Notes: generated from the sequence alone by a model not told the origin. Positions 32,916 through 43,274 are shown, counted from the first letter of the stretch. The stretch is 43,622 bases of DNA from Acidobacteriaceae bacterium (GCA_003134655.1 PLBY01000044.1:1-43622); one strand, 5' to 3'. Program-made: numbers and translations.

Positions 32916-35900
32916 TTCTGTCATTTAGGGGAATCCATCCTGAGACCGAACTCTTCGGCTTTGCGCCCGCCGGAACGGTGGGCGGAGCGTCAGTCGGATA
33001 CATGTCCCCGCTGACCGCACTCTGTTTCCTGCTGGCCAGCCTGTCTTTCTTTGGGTCGCTTCCGTCCTCTTCGAGCCACCCCTGGCGCGCCAGAGCGGCC
33101 TGGTGGATCGCCTGCCTCTTGCTCGGGACGGCCTTTCTGGTGCTCCTCGCCTATCTGTTTGGAGGCCCGTTCTTCTATGGCTGGTCCTTCGTTCCGCCCG
33201 CGGCCACGACCGGCATCGCTTTTGCCTCCCTGGGGACGGCCCTGGTGGCTCTCGCCCGCCGGCAACATAGCACGATTGAGACCATTGCGCTCTTGCCGTA
33301 TCGGTTCATCCTCATCCTTGCCCTCCTCGCCGCAGGTATCGTCACCGTGGGCGGGATCATTGTCCGCCGCGACGGAAGGCGTTACCGCGCCGAAGTGGAG
33401 AACCGGCTCGCGGCCGTGGCGGAACTGAAGGCGAACGAGCTGGTGCAATGGAGGTCGGAGCGGCTGAACGACGCCTCTCTCTTTGCCGACAGCCCCTCCT
33501 TTTCTGCCCTGGTGCAACGCCTGATCGACAATCCGCGGGATACGAAGGCGCGAGCACAGCTTCAGGCTTGGCTGACCACAGTCCGGGCGCACAATCTGTA
33601 TGACCGCATCTTCGTGCTCGACACCCAGAGCGCGGAGCGGCTGGCGGTTCCGGAGGATGGGGTACCGGTCTCCTCCGCGATTGCGAGGTCCGTGCCAGAT
33701 GTCCTGCGAGCGGGAAAAGTAACCATTGAGGATTTCTACCGGGACGAGTACAACCAGCGTGCGTATCTGAGCGTTCTGGTTCCCATCTTCGATGAGCAAG
33801 GCCGAGCCTTGGGCATACTCGCGCTCAGGATCGATCCCGACACCCATCTCTATCCACTCCTCGACCGCTGGCCTGGGCCAGCTCAGACGGCCGAAACGCT
33901 GCTCGTCCGCCGCGAAGGGAGCGACGTGCTGCTCCTGAACGATCTGAAGTTCAGGAAACACATGGCGCTCGCGGTGAACATACCCTTGGCAAACCAGGAC
34001 GCGGCTGCGGTGAAGGCCGTGCTGGGCCAGGAAGGGATCGTGGAAGCCCAAAATTACCGCGAGGTACCGGTGCTGGCCGCACTACGAGCGGTCCCGGGAT
34101 CCCCGTGGTTCCTGGTCGCTGGTCTGGACACGGCCGAGGTGAACGCGCCGCTGCGCGAGCGGCTCTGGATGATCATCCTTCTCATGGCTAGCGTGCTGGG
34201 CGTCGCCGGGGGCGGGGTGGGGATGCTGTGGCGGGAGCAGCGGGTGCGCCACTTCCGGAAGCTGTACGAGGCGGAACAGGAACGCGCGATACTGATCGAG
34301 AGCATCACCGACTACGCCATCTTCAGGCTGGACTCGAGCGGGCACGTGGCCAGTTGGAACGCAGGTGCCGAGCGGCTCAAGGGTTACCGCGCGGACGAGA
34401 TCATCGGCCAACACTTCTCGTGCTTCTACTCGGAGGAGGATGTCGCGCGCGGCAAGCCGGCGAAGGAACTGGAAACGGCCGCGCGCGAAGGGCGGTTCGA
34501 GGAAGAGGGCTGGCGGCTGCGCAAGGACGGCTCGCGGTTCTGGGCCAACGTGATCATCACGGCGCTACGCGACCAGAGCGGGCAACCGCGGGGCTTCTCC
34601 AAGGTCACACGTGACATGACCGAGCGCAAGCGGGCCGAGACAGCCCTCCGCGTGAGCGAGGAACGCTACCGCGGTTTCGTGCTGCACAGCTCCGAGGGCT
34701 TCGCCCGCATAGAGCAGGAGGTCCCCCTTGCGGTCCACCTGCCGTTGGAAGAACAGACAGGGTTGCTTCTTCGCCATTCCTACGTGACAGAGTGTAACGA
34801 TGCTCTGGCGCGCATGTACGGCTTTGCCTCGGCCCAGGAGATGGTAGGCAAGCGGGCAAGCGACTTTCTTTCGCCCGAGGATCCCACGAATATCGAGCTG
34901 ATCCGCGATTTTGTCAGCTCCGGCTACCGCACTCTGGGAAGAGAATCCAACGAGGTGGACGGGAAGGGCATCTCCAAAGTCTTCCTCAACAGCATGACTG
35001 GAGTGGTGGAGAACGGATGCCTGGTTCGCACGTGGGTCATCCAGCGGGATATCACCGAACAACGGCGAGCAGAACAGGAAAAACAAAAGCTGGTTGCTGC
35101 CGTAGAGAACAGCCCGGACCTCATTGGCATCGCCACTCCAGAGGGTCTGGTTTTGTTCGTAAACCGGGCTGGTCAGGAGATGCTCGGAATTGAAAGCGAC
35201 GCAGCGGCAGCTTCCAGCCAGATATGGGGCTATTTTTCACCGGAGGAGGGCGCACGCTTTGGCCGGGAGGTCCTTCCCGTCATTCTTTCCGGCAGGTCTT
35301 GGCATGGCGAAGTAACCCTTAAGCATTTCGTCACGAACGAAACTTTTCCTGTCGATATGCGCGCTTTCGGGATACTGGACGAGCACGGCCGTCTCATCGG
35401 CATCGCCAATGTCAGTCGTGACATCACCGAGCGCAAGCGGGCCGAGGGCGCACTCAAACTGTTTCGGACACTGGTCGACCAGTCCAATGATGCGCTTGAA
35501 ATCCTCGATCCGGAGACTGGCAGGTTTCTCGACGTCAATGACAGGGGCTGCCGGGATCTTGGCTACAGCCGTGACGCACTTCTGACCATGAGCGTTTTCG
35601 ATATCGATCCCACGCTCGACCAGGCCTCATCCGCGAGGTACCGGAACCTGCTGCGGGAGTCAGGCAGCGGTTCGTGGGAAGGAGTCCACCGTCGGAAGGA
35701 CGGTTCGACATTCCCCGTGGAAGTGAACATGACTCTCGTCCGAGTGGATCGAGAGTACGTCGTCGCTGTGACACGTGACATCACCGAGCGCAAGCGGGCC
35801 GAAGCTCGCATCCGGTACTTCAACCGCGTCTACGCCGTTCTGAGCGACGTCAACCAGGCGATCATGCGGGTGCGCGAGCCGCAGGCGCTGTTCGCCGAGG

Positions 35901-38900
35901 CCTGCCGCATCGCCGTCGAAAAGGGCGGCTTCCGCATGGCCTGGGTCGGCCTGCTGGACGCGGCGGCTAACAGCGTTCGGCTCGCGGCTCAAGCCGGGGT
36001 GACGGACGGCTATCTGGACAAATTGCCGCTCCTCCTCGGCGATGGCTCTGGCGGGCTGGGACCGGCGGCGAGCGCCCTGCAACAGGGCGGGCGTGCCGTC
36101 TGCAACGACATCGAGCACGACCCGGACGCGGCCGCGTGGCGTGCCGACGCCCTCGCGCGCGGCTACCGCGCTTCGGCGGCGTTTCCGCTCACGGCCAATG
36201 GCAAGACCCTCGGCGCCTTCACCCTCTACGCAAGCGAGCAGGGATTCTTCGACACTGAGGAGCTGCGCCTGCTCGACGAGATGGCGGCGGACCTCTCGTT
36301 CGCGATGGAGATGGGCCAACTGGAGGAGAGGCGGCACATGCTGAGCACGGCCATCGAGCAGTTGCCCGTGTCCGTGGTCATCACGGACACCGAGGGCCGC
36401 ATCGAGTACGTGAATCCCGCCTTCACCCAGATCACCGGCTATGAACCTGCGGAGGCTCTGGGCAAGAACTCACGCCTGCTGAAGTCAGGCAAGCACGACG
36501 GGGCCTTCTACGAGAACTTGTGGAACACCATTGTTGCGGGCAAGGTTTGGCAGGGAGAAATCCTCAACCGGCGTAAAGACGGAAGCCTGTACACGGAAGA
36601 AGGGACCATCACGCCTGTCCGATCCGAGGGTGGCCAGATAATCCGCTTCGTGTCCATCAGGCAGGACGTTACGGCGCGCAAGCAGGCGGAGGAGGATCTG
36701 CGCCAGTCCGACGAGCGCTTCCGCCGCGCCTTTGAGGGAAGCCCCCTGGGTATTCTCCTCGTCGGGCTGGACGGCAGGATTTTCCAAGTCAACCGCTCCT
36801 TCTGCGAGATGCTGGGCTATAGCGAACAGGAGCTGATTGGGCGCGGGCCCGCGGATCTGACCCATCCCGAGGATGCAGAAAGAGACGCCAAGCTCAGCGA
36901 GCAAATCCTGAAAGGGGAGATTCCCCATCAGCGGTGGGAAAAACGCTACGTCAAAAAGAGCGCAGAAGCGCTCTTTGCACAAGTGGACGTCGCTCTGATT
37001 CGCGATGCTGCCGGAAAGCCCGCCTATGCTATGGGGATGGTTGTTGACATTACCGAGCGTAGGCTGGCGCAGAAAGCAATGTCCGAAACCTTGCGCTTCA
37101 CGCAACAGATATTGGATACATCGCCGCTGGGCATCATCACCTACAAGGCTTCCGGTGAGGCGGTGGGTGCCAACCCTGCCAGCGCTCAACTGGTGGGCGC
37201 CAGGGTTGGGCAGGTACTAGCACAGAATTTTCGCCGCTTAGAGTCCTGGCGGCAATCCGGCTTGCTGGCCTTAGCCGAGGAAGCGCTGGCCAGCGGTGGG
37301 CCTTGCCATGGCGAGTTCCACTTCACCACCACGTTCGGCAAAAAGATTTGGGTCGAGGCCCACTTCGTACCCTTTACTTCTGGGGACGAACTTCATTTGT
37401 TGACACTCTTTGAAGACATCAGCGAACGCAAGCAGGCCGAGGAATCGCTGAAGCTCTTTCGAGTGTTGATCGATCAATCCAACGATGCCATTCAGGTCGT
37501 TGATCTGGAGGCGATGCGCTTATTCGATGTGAATGAGAGGGTGTGTTCGAGCCTGGGCTACACTCGCAAAGAACTTCTGTCCATGAGTGTTCGTGACATC
37601 GATCCCACGGTCGACGAAGCGGTGCGCGCAAAAATGGACAACGAGTTGCGCAAGTCAGGATTCGCAATCCTCGAAACTATCCAGCGGCGGAAGGACGGTT
37701 CGACGTTCCCGGTGGAGATCAGTATGAAATACATCCAACTTGACCGCGCCTACGTGGTCTGCGCCATCCGGGACATCACCGAGCGCAAGCGGGCGGAAGA
37801 GGCGCTTCGCCAGGCGGAGGAGAAGTATCGCGGGATCTTCGAGGGGGCTGTCGCCGGCATTTTCCAAAGTGACCTAAGCGGGCACTATCTTAGCGCAAAT
37901 CCAGCAATGGCACGTATTCTTGGTTATGACTCTCCCCAAGAACTGCTAACCAGCGTCGCTGATATTTCCCGGCAAGTCTATGTCAATCCCGAAGATCGCC
38001 AGGCGTTCCAACACTTGATCGAGCAGCAAGGGGTCATACAGAACTTTGAGTGCCAGGCCTATCGCAAAGACGGTAGCAAGATCTGGGTCTCTGTGAGTGC
38101 CCGTGCTGTGCGCAAGGATGGAGTACTGATAGGTTTCGAAGGCACGAGCGTGGACATTACGGAACGTAAAACCCTGGAGGAACAGCTTCGTGGGGCCCAG
38201 CGAATGGAAGCGGTGGGGCGTCTGGCGGGCGGGGTCGCCCACGACTTCAACAACGTGCTGGGAGTAATCGTCGGGTATAGCCAAATGCTGGAGGAAGCTC
38301 ACGCTTGGACCGAGACCCAGGACAGGCAGGTCAAGGAGATTAGGAAAGCCGCCGACCGTGCTGCGGCCATCACGCGGCAACTGTTAGCCTTCAGCCGCAA
38401 ACAGATTCTGCAGCCCAAGGTGTTGAACCTGAACGCTCTAATCGCAGACCTAAGCAAGCTGTTACGGCGCCTGATTGGCGAGGACGTGGAACTGATCACA
38501 AACGCCGGTTCCGACCTCGGCCAGATCAAATCTGACCCCGGGCAAATCGAGCAGATCATCATGAACCTGGCAATCAACGCCCGGGACGCCATGCCCCAGG
38601 GAGGCAAGCTGGTGATCGAAACGGCCAATGTGGAACTTGACCACAACTACGCCGCCGTGCACCCGCCGGTTGTGCCCGGACCCTACGTCATGCTGGCCAT
38701 GAGCGATACCGGCTGCGGCATGGACGCGGAAACCCAAGTCCACATCTTCGAACCCTTTTTCACCACCAAGGAACTAGGCAAGGGGACCGGGCTTGGGCTC
38801 TCGATTGTTTATGGCATCGTCAAGCAAAGCAACGGGTACATTTGGGTTTACAGCGAGCCCGGCCGAGGCACCACGTTCAAGATCTACCTGCCGCGAGTCG

Positions 38901-39328
38901 ACGAGAGCCCGGAGACAGTTACCCCTGGAAGATCCAAGGTCGACCTCATCCGGGGCACCGAGACCATCCTGCTGGTGGAGGACGAACCAGCGATGCGCAC
39001 GTTGGCCCGCGTTTTTCTGGAAAGCAATGGGTATGCGATTCTGGAAGCGCGGAGCGGCCAGGAGGCCATGGAGATCGCACGGCAGCACAGCGGCCAGATT
39101 CACCTGTTGCTCACCGACGTGATCATGCCCGGGATGAGCGGGCCGGAATTGGCCAAGACTCTGGCTGCCTCCCGTGCCGACATCAAAGTGCTCTATATGT
39201 CAGGTTACACGGACGAACACGTGACCCGGCAGGGCATCCTGAGCCCTGGGCTGCAACTCCTGGAGAAGCCCTTCACGAAAGAGTCCCTGCTGGGCCGGGT
39301 TCGCGCCCTTCTGGATGGGGCAAGCTGA
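32912..39328 (+). CDS. giant multi-PAS/GAF hybrid histidine kinase, N-terminus cut
   Basis: 2138 residues from a TTG; ATG at 33002 is the first conventional start. No ribosome site is seen, and the open frame begins in hydrophobic residues (LLLLILSF), so earlier membrane helices are probably lost. Order: membrane helices to about 150, a dCache-like extracytoplasmic region (about 160-415), a helix near 418-440, PAS domains at about 455-575, 575-720, 725-845, 848-965, GAF 967-1140, PAS at 1143-1260, 1262-1385, 1388-1505, 1508-1625 and 1628-1752, HisKA with His1777 (GGVAHDFNN), HATPase, and receiver with Asp2069. The GGVAHDFNN type resembles CckA-like hybrids. It converges on an NtrC-type gene. 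Whether it is expressed is uncertain because of the fusion upstream. Confidence 0.88.
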   Translation: MILSFRGIHPETELFGFAPAGTVGGASVGYMSPLTALCFLLASLSFFGSLPSSSSHPWRARAAWWIACLLLGTAFLVLLAYLFGGPFFYGWSFVPPAATTGIAFASLGTALVALARRQHSTIETIALLPYRFILILALLAAGIVTVGGIIVRRDGRRYRAEVENRLAAVAELKANELVQWRSERLNDASLFADSPSFSALVQRLIDNPRDTKARAQLQAWLTTVRAHNLYDRIFVLDTQSAERLAVPEDGVPVSSAIARSVPDVLRAGKVTIEDFYRDEYNQRAYLSVLVPIFDEQGRALGILALRIDPDTHLYPLLDRWPGPAQTAETLLVRREGSDVLLLNDLKFRKHMALAVNIPLANQDAAAVKAVLGQEGIVEAQNYREVPVLAALRAVPGSPWFLVAGLDTAEVNAPLRERLWMIILLMASVLGVAGGGVGMLWREQRVRHFRKLYEAEQERAILIESITDYAIFRLDSSGHVASWNAGAERLKGYRADEIIGQHFSCFYSEEDVARGKPAKELETAAREGRFEEEGWRLRKDGSRFWANVIITALRDQSGQPRGFSKVTRDMTERKRAETALRVSEERYRGFVLHSSEGFARIEQEVPLAVHLPLEEQTGLLLRHSYVTECNDALARMYGFASAQEMVGKRASDFLSPEDPTNIELIRDFVSSGYRTLGRESNEVDGKGISKVFLNSMTGVVENGCLVRTWVIQRDITEQRRAEQEKQKLVAAVENSPDLIGIATPEGLVLFVNRAGQEMLGIESDAAAASSQIWGYFSPEEGARFGREVLPVILSGRSWHGEVTLKHFVTNETFPVDMRAFGILDEHGRLIGIANVSRDITERKRAEGALKLFRTLVDQSNDALEILDPETGRFLDVNDRGCRDLGYSRDALLTMSVFDIDPTLDQASSARYRNLLRESGSGSWEGVHRRKDGSTFPVEVNMTLVRVDREYVVAVTRDITERKRAEARIRYFNRVYAVLSDVNQAIMRVREPQALFAEACRIAVEKGGFRMAWVGLLDAAANSVRLAAQAGVTDGYLDKLPLLLGDGSGGLGPAASALQQGGRAVCNDIEHDPDAAAWRADALARGYRASAAFPLTANGKTLGAFTLYASEQGFFDTEELRLLDEMAADLSFAMEMGQLEERRHMLSTAIEQLPVSVVITDTEGRIEYVNPAFTQITGYEPAEALGKNSRLLKSGKHDGAFYENLWNTIVAGKVWQGEILNRRKDGSLYTEEGTITPVRSEGGQIIRFVSIRQDVTARKQAEEDLRQSDERFRRAFEGSPLGILLVGLDGRIFQVNRSFCEMLGYSEQELIGRGPADLTHPEDAERDAKLSEQILKGEIPHQRWEKRYVKKSAEALFAQVDVALIRDAAGKPAYAMGMVVDITERRLAQKAMSETLRFTQQILDTSPLGIITYKASGEAVGANPASAQLVGARVGQVLAQNFRRLESWRQSGLLALAEEALASGGPCHGEFHFTTTFGKKIWVEAHFVPFTSGDELHLLTLFEDISERKQAEESLKLFRVLIDQSNDAIQVVDLEAMRLFDVNERVCSSLGYTRKELLSMSVRDIDPTVDEAVRAKMDNELRKSGFAILETIQRRKDGSTFPVEISMKYIQLDRAYVVCAIRDITERKRAEEALRQAEEKYRGIFEGAVAGIFQSDLSGHYLSANPAMARILGYDSPQELLTSVADISRQVYVNPEDRQAFQHLIEQQGVIQNFECQAYRKDGSKIWVSVSARAVRKDGVLIGFEGTSVDITERKTLEEQLRGAQRMEAVGRLAGGVAHDFNNVLGVIVGYSQMLEEAHAWTETQDRQVKEIRKAADRAAAITRQLLAFSRKQILQPKVLNLNALIADLSKLLRRLIGEDVELITNAGSDLGQIKSDPGQIEQIIMNLAINARDAMPQGGKLVIETANVELDHNYAAVHPPVVPGPYVMLAMSDTGCGMDAETQVHIFEPFFTTKELGKGTGLGLSIVYGIVKQSNGYIWVYSEPGRGTTFKIYLPRVDESPETVTPGRSKVDLIRGTETILLVEDEPAMRTLARVFLESNGYAILEARSGQEAMEIARQHSGQIHLLLTDVIMPGMSGPELAKTLAASRADIKVLYMSGYTDEHVTRQGILSPGLQLLEKPFTKESLLGRVRALLDGAS

Positions 39329-39423
39329 GCGGACCCGTGGCTCGCCAAAACGCAATGCGCACAGGAAAGTTGCCAAGAGCCTCGGTTCCCAGGCCATGGA
39401 CCGCAGGGTCCATTTCTCCGCAA

Positions 39424-40866
39424 TCAGGCTTGGATAGATTTCATCGGGTGGACTCGCTTTGGCTTACCGACCAAAGGAGGTTCGCCCTTTTGAGCTTCTG
39501 CCGAGTTCCGAGTTTCATCCGGGCTGGCTAGCATGCTGTAGATGGTGCTACGGCCGACGCCGAGTATCTCTGCGGCCTGCGCCTTGTTGCCACCGACCCT
39601 CTCCAGTACTCGCTGCAGGTGGCGCCGGTGCATTTCCTCAAAAGAAACCAGGTCGGAGTCCGGCTCTGCCAGTTCGCTGCGTCTAGACTTGACTGACTCG
39701 GGAAGATCTCCCAGGTCAATGACGTTCCCCTCTGCCATCATGCAGGCGTTGCCGATCACGTTCTCCAGCTCCCGAACATTGCCTGGCCAGCTATAGCGTC
39801 CCAGGCAGATTTGTGCCCTTCGGCTGATGCCAGTGATTTGCTTCTGGTACTGATCCGCGAACTTGGCAATGAAATGGCGTTGCAAAAGAGGGAGATCTTC
39901 CTTCCTGTCCGCCAGGCACGGAAGCTGGAGTTCGAGCATATTCAAGCGATAGTAAAGGTCTTGGCGAAACTTGCCTTCGGCGACCATGTCTCGCGGATCG
40001 CGGTTGGTGGCTGCCAGCACGCGCACGTCCACCGGCCGGACGACCGGTGAACCCACCCGCTGCACTTCCTGGTTCTGGAGCACGCGCAGAAGTTTGGCCT
40101 GCGCTTCCAGCGGAAGTTCTCCAATCTCATCGAGGAATACGGTACCCCCGTTGGCGTACTCAAAAACCCCTATCTTGTCATGGCTAGCTCCGGTAAAGGC
40201 ACCCCGCACGTGTCCGAACAGTTCGCTTTCCAGCAACGTTTCGACGATTGCCGAGCAATTGCAGACAACAAAAGGCTTCGACTTCACGGGGCTAAGATTA
40301 TGGAGCGCGTGTGCCACCAGCTCTTTCCCAGTTCCGGTCTCACCTGTGATAAGCACTGTGCGGAAGTGCGGCGCGACCCGCCGGATCTTGGAAAACACGT
40401 CCAACATCAGCGGACTGCGAGCAATGATGCCTTGAAACTGATAGACCTGCCCCAACTCCCGATCGATTTGTAAAGTCTTCTGGCGCTGTTCGGCCTCCTC
40501 GATCAGAGTTGCCACGCGCGTGCGCAGTTTCTCTACGTTCACCGGCTTGGGCAAGTAATCGCAAGCCCCTTTTTGTATCGCCTCTACCGCCGACTCGGTC
40601 GAGTAATCTCCGGTGATAAGGATTACTTCCGTGGCTGCATCCAGGGCAACGATTTTCTCCAGCAGTTCCATCCCGCCGACCCGCGGCATGACCAGGTCCA
40701 GCAAGACGATCTGTGGCCGCGTGCTCAGGAACAGATCCAGGCCTGCTTCCGGATCCGTGACGGTCAGAATCTGGAGGTTTTCGCGCGCCAGCGCCGCAGC
40801 GATCATTCTCAGGAAGGCTGGATCGTCATCAATCGCTAACAACTTCAGCATCGGGTTTTTGTCCAT
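39424..40866 (-). CDS. NtrC-type sigma-54-dependent response regulator
   Basis: A 480-residue protein. The receiver (1-125) has Asp13/Asp14 and phosphoacceptor Asp57 (LLDLVMPRVGG) with Lys in YLPKPVN. The AAA+ domain has Walker A GETGTGKE (175-182), the sigma-54 contact loop GAFTGA (222-227) and Walker B GTVFLDEIGE. The Fis-type helix-turn-helix at the end reads NKAQAAEILGVGRSTIYSML. All parts needed for activating sigma-54 RNA polymerase are intact. The gene converges with the giant kinase (95-base gap), a possible partner by proximity only. A start at Met6 is also possible. Confidence 0.95.
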   Translation of the reverse strand: MDKNPMLKLLAIDDDPAFLRMIAAALARENLQILTVTDPEAGLDLFLSTRPQIVLLDLVMPRVGGMELLEKIVALDAATEVILITGDYSTESAVEAIQKGACDYLPKPVNVEKLRTRVATLIEEAEQRQKTLQIDRELGQVYQFQGIIARSPLMLDVFSKIRRVAPHFRTVLITGETGTGKELVAHALHNLSPVKSKPFVVCNCSAIVETLLESELFGHVRGAFTGASHDKIGVFEYANGGTVFLDEIGELPLEAQAKLLRVLQNQEVQRVGSPVVRPVDVRVLAATNRDPRDMVAEGKFRQDLYYRLNMLELQLPCLADRKEDLPLLQRHFIAKFADQYQKQITGISRRAQICLGRYSWPGNVRELENVIGNACMMAEGNVIDLGDLPESVKSRRSELAEPDSDLVSFEEMHRRHLQRVLERVGGNKAQAAEILGVGRSTIYSMLASPDETRNSAEAQKGEPPLVGKPKRVHPMKSIQA

Positions 40867-41357
40867 GACTTAACGCCACGCGCTTGCATTGATTGCGGGT
40901 GGCCCGGACGAGAGACCGGAAGCCCGCCCTGGTCCACTGTACATCAATGAGTTTAGGCTCCGAACGTAACCAACGTAATCAGTGGAGCCCGGTTTCGGAG
41001 AAATTCCTGGAAACAGACGGCGTGGTTAGAAACGATCCCGCCGAGAGCGATTGAAAACGATTGGCAGAGGAAACCGCGCGGCACAGCACAGCGCCGGACC
41101 CGGACTCATCTCGCTCAACAAGCAAACCCCACATAGCAGAGCATGCGCAACACCCACCGGAGCGGCCAGTGCTCAGGTCGGCGGGACGGTTTGCACCGAG
41201 TTTTCATCGGAGGCGAGAGACGTGCTGGTCGCTCGGTGGATCAATGTCATTGCGCAGGGTTTGCATTAATTCGAATACTTCGCGCTGAAGGATCTTGCGC
41301 GCCGCCGGTCCTGTTCCGTCTTTGAAATCAGCACCGATTACCTGAGTACTCTATCGT
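40867..41357. other. divergent intergenic region of two regulators
   Basis: 491 bases between the starts of the NtrC-type gene and the HD-GYP gene. I looked for a -24/-12 sigma-54 promoter (TGGCAC-N5-TTGC) on both strands and found none convincing. The plus frame at 41051-41269 lacks any domain and is not called. Confidence 0.4.
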
Positions 41358-42398
41358 ATGACCTCAAGGGTACCTTACGATAAGAACGTTATGTCCGGAA
41401 AGATATTGGTTGTTGACGACGACGATACTCATCGGCAGCTGCTCCAAGAACTCTTGGGGGGCGAAGGTTTGCAGATAGCGACTGCACCCGATGGCCGACG
41501 TTGCCTGGAAGAGTTTGGGAGGTTTAATCCCGACCTCGTCCTACTAGATGTGGACATGCCCGTTGTAAGTGGCTTTGAAGTCTGCAAGAGGCTGAAGGGC
41601 AATCCCGAGACGCGACTCACGCCCATAGTATTGGTGACCGCATTGTCCGCTACCGAGGACCGCGTTCGTGGGATCCAGGCCGGCGCCGACGGGTTCTTGA
41701 CGAAACCTTTCGATCGCAGCGAGTTGTTAGCCCATGTGCGTTCGCTGTTGAGCCTCAAGCTACACACCGACGAGCTGGAACGAGCTGAATCGGTTCTTTT
41801 TGTTCTGGCCCGTAGTATCGAAGGTAAAGACCCCTACACGCAGGGACATTGCGAACGCTTGTCAGACTATTCCGTCCGGCTGGCCAAGCGTGTTGGTTTG
41901 GCGGAAGACCAGATTATTGCGCTGTACCGGGGAGGCATTGTCCACGATATTGGGAAAGTCGCAATTCCGGATGCCATTCTTTTGAAACCAGCTCGTCTGA
42001 CGCCGGAGGAATGGGTGATCATGAAGGAACACCCGGCTGTTGGAGAGCGCATCTGCGCACCCCTGAAGTCTTTCCGGTTGGTTCTTCCCATTATCCGCCA
42101 CCATCATGAAAAGCTGGATGGATCCGGTTATCCCGACAACCTGAAGGGCGAGGCTATCCCGCTCACCGCCCGGGTACTGCAGATCGTGGATGTGTATGAC
42201 GCCCTGACCACCGAAAGGCCGTATAAGCGCGCCTTTTCAAGAGCAAAAGCTCTTCAGATCATGCAAGAGGAAGTCGGTAAGGGCTGGTGGGACGCGGGCC
42301 TTTTTGCGGAATTCAAGCAGATGTTGGCACAGAATCCGGAGTCGAATCAGGAAGCCTCCCTTGTCGAGGCGAGCCCGGTAAAAGGCACAAGCGTCTAA
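41358..42398 (+). CDS. receiver-HD-GYP cyclic-di-GMP phosphodiesterase
   Basis: A 346-residue protein; family homology starts at MSGKILVVDDDDTHRQLLQE, so the ATG at 41391 may be the true start. The receiver has Asp pairs in VDDDD, phosphoacceptor Asp in LVLLDVDMP and Lys in FLTKPFD. The HD-GYP domain shows GIVHDIGKVAIPD (HD metal site), later His residues in IIRHHHEKLDGSGYP and VDVYDALTTERPYK. By family knowledge it hydrolyses cyclic di-GMP when phosphorylated, lowering it to favour motility over biofilm. The cluster with an NtrC-type activator and a giant kinase suggests a signalling block, but the phosphodonor is unknown. Confidence 0.93.
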   Translation: MTSRVPYDKNVMSGKILVVDDDDTHRQLLQELLGGEGLQIATAPDGRRCLEEFGRFNPDLVLLDVDMPVVSGFEVCKRLKGNPETRLTPIVLVTALSATEDRVRGIQAGADGFLTKPFDRSELLAHVRSLLSLKLHTDELERAESVLFVLARSIEGKDPYTQGHCERLSDYSVRLAKRVGLAEDQIIALYRGGIVHDIGKVAIPDAILLKPARLTPEEWVIMKEHPAVGERICAPLKSFRLVLPIIRHHHEKLDGSGYPDNLKGEAIPLTARVLQIVDVYDALTTERPYKRAFSRAKALQIMQEEVGKGWWDAGLFAEFKQMLAQNPESNQEASLVEASPVKGTSV

Positions 42399-42543
42399 CA
42401 GAAGGGCTGGAAGTCACGTTTCATGACAGCCACTCAGCCGCACCTGCGTTAATGATCTCTATCCCCACGCATATCGCGAAAACAGAACAACTAGGACGAG
42501 AGCCAAGCTGCGGGCCACTAGATACACCGAATTGTTGGTAAGG

Positions 42544-42816
42544 ATGCCGGAGAGCAAAAAAGCTCAGATCGCTGATTTGTCCCAAAGACTCGCAACTCTC
42601 CTACGGCGTGTAAGCAGGACCCTTCAACCGAATAACCTTTCTAGAACTGATGGAGCAGAGGTCCAGAAGTGCGGGCTCGCCCTGGAACAAATGAAAATGT
42701 TCATGTCCGAATGGAGATACTTGATCTCCTTTCGGAGCGATGGAGCCTTGAGGCTTGAAGACCTTGTCGGCGCTGTCCAACACACCTATCGCGCGGAGAC
42801 TGGTTCTTGGTTCTAG
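42544..42816 (+). CDS. hypothetical small helical protein
   Basis: A 90-residue frame starting at MPESKKAQIADLSQRLATLL; TTG codons four codons upstream are alternatives. It is helical and amphipathic (ALEQMKMFMSEWRYLISF). Nothing is recognised and no clear ribosome site is seen beyond TAAGG touching the ATG. It follows the HD-GYP gene by 145 bases on the same strand. A modest call based on length and composition. Confidence 0.35.
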   Translation: MPESKKAQIADLSQRLATLLRRVSRTLQPNNLSRTDGAEVQKCGLALEQMKMFMSEWRYLISFRSDGALRLEDLVGAVQHTYRAETGSWF

Positions 42817-43274
42817 CTGAACGGCGCCTACTCGGGGTAGCAGGTCCAAAGGGCTTTTGGCATAAGTCCTAAGAAGCGGGCACCCACGGTTCCTGGGGAC
42901 TGTCAAAGGGACGATAAGAAATGACCGTATCGTGGCGCATCAAACGATGTCCGCCGACACCATTTGGTATCAATCAGTTACAACTCATTGTTGCCCTGTC
43001 AAGCGCTCTAGTTTAGGCCTTCACTCTCCTGCGGGTCGGAATTCTCTACCAGCTTGACGGCAACCGGTAAAGCGCGACGAGGTACAAGTGCACAATGCCC
43101 GAGAACCTCTGTCTGGAGCGGGTTTCAGATGCCGCTGATTTAACTTTTTTCTAGCCCTTCACGAAACTTTACAGAACTGGACGTGTTCCAAGCTCGTAAC
43201 CACTCGTCGTTTCACGCACAAATGGCAGGACGAAATTCCTCGTGTCACCGAACTCTTGGGCGGGGGTTGAACCA
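42817..43274. other. 458-base stretch with no recognised gene
   Basis: No plausible coding frame, tRNA or long repeat is seen on either strand. It precedes a LysR fragment and may be decayed coding sequence. Confidence 0.4.

Noticed and set aside
41051..41269. 72-residue plus-strand frame in the divergent regulatory gap
   Set aside because: No domain, no ribosome site, and biased residues without pattern; more likely non-coding.
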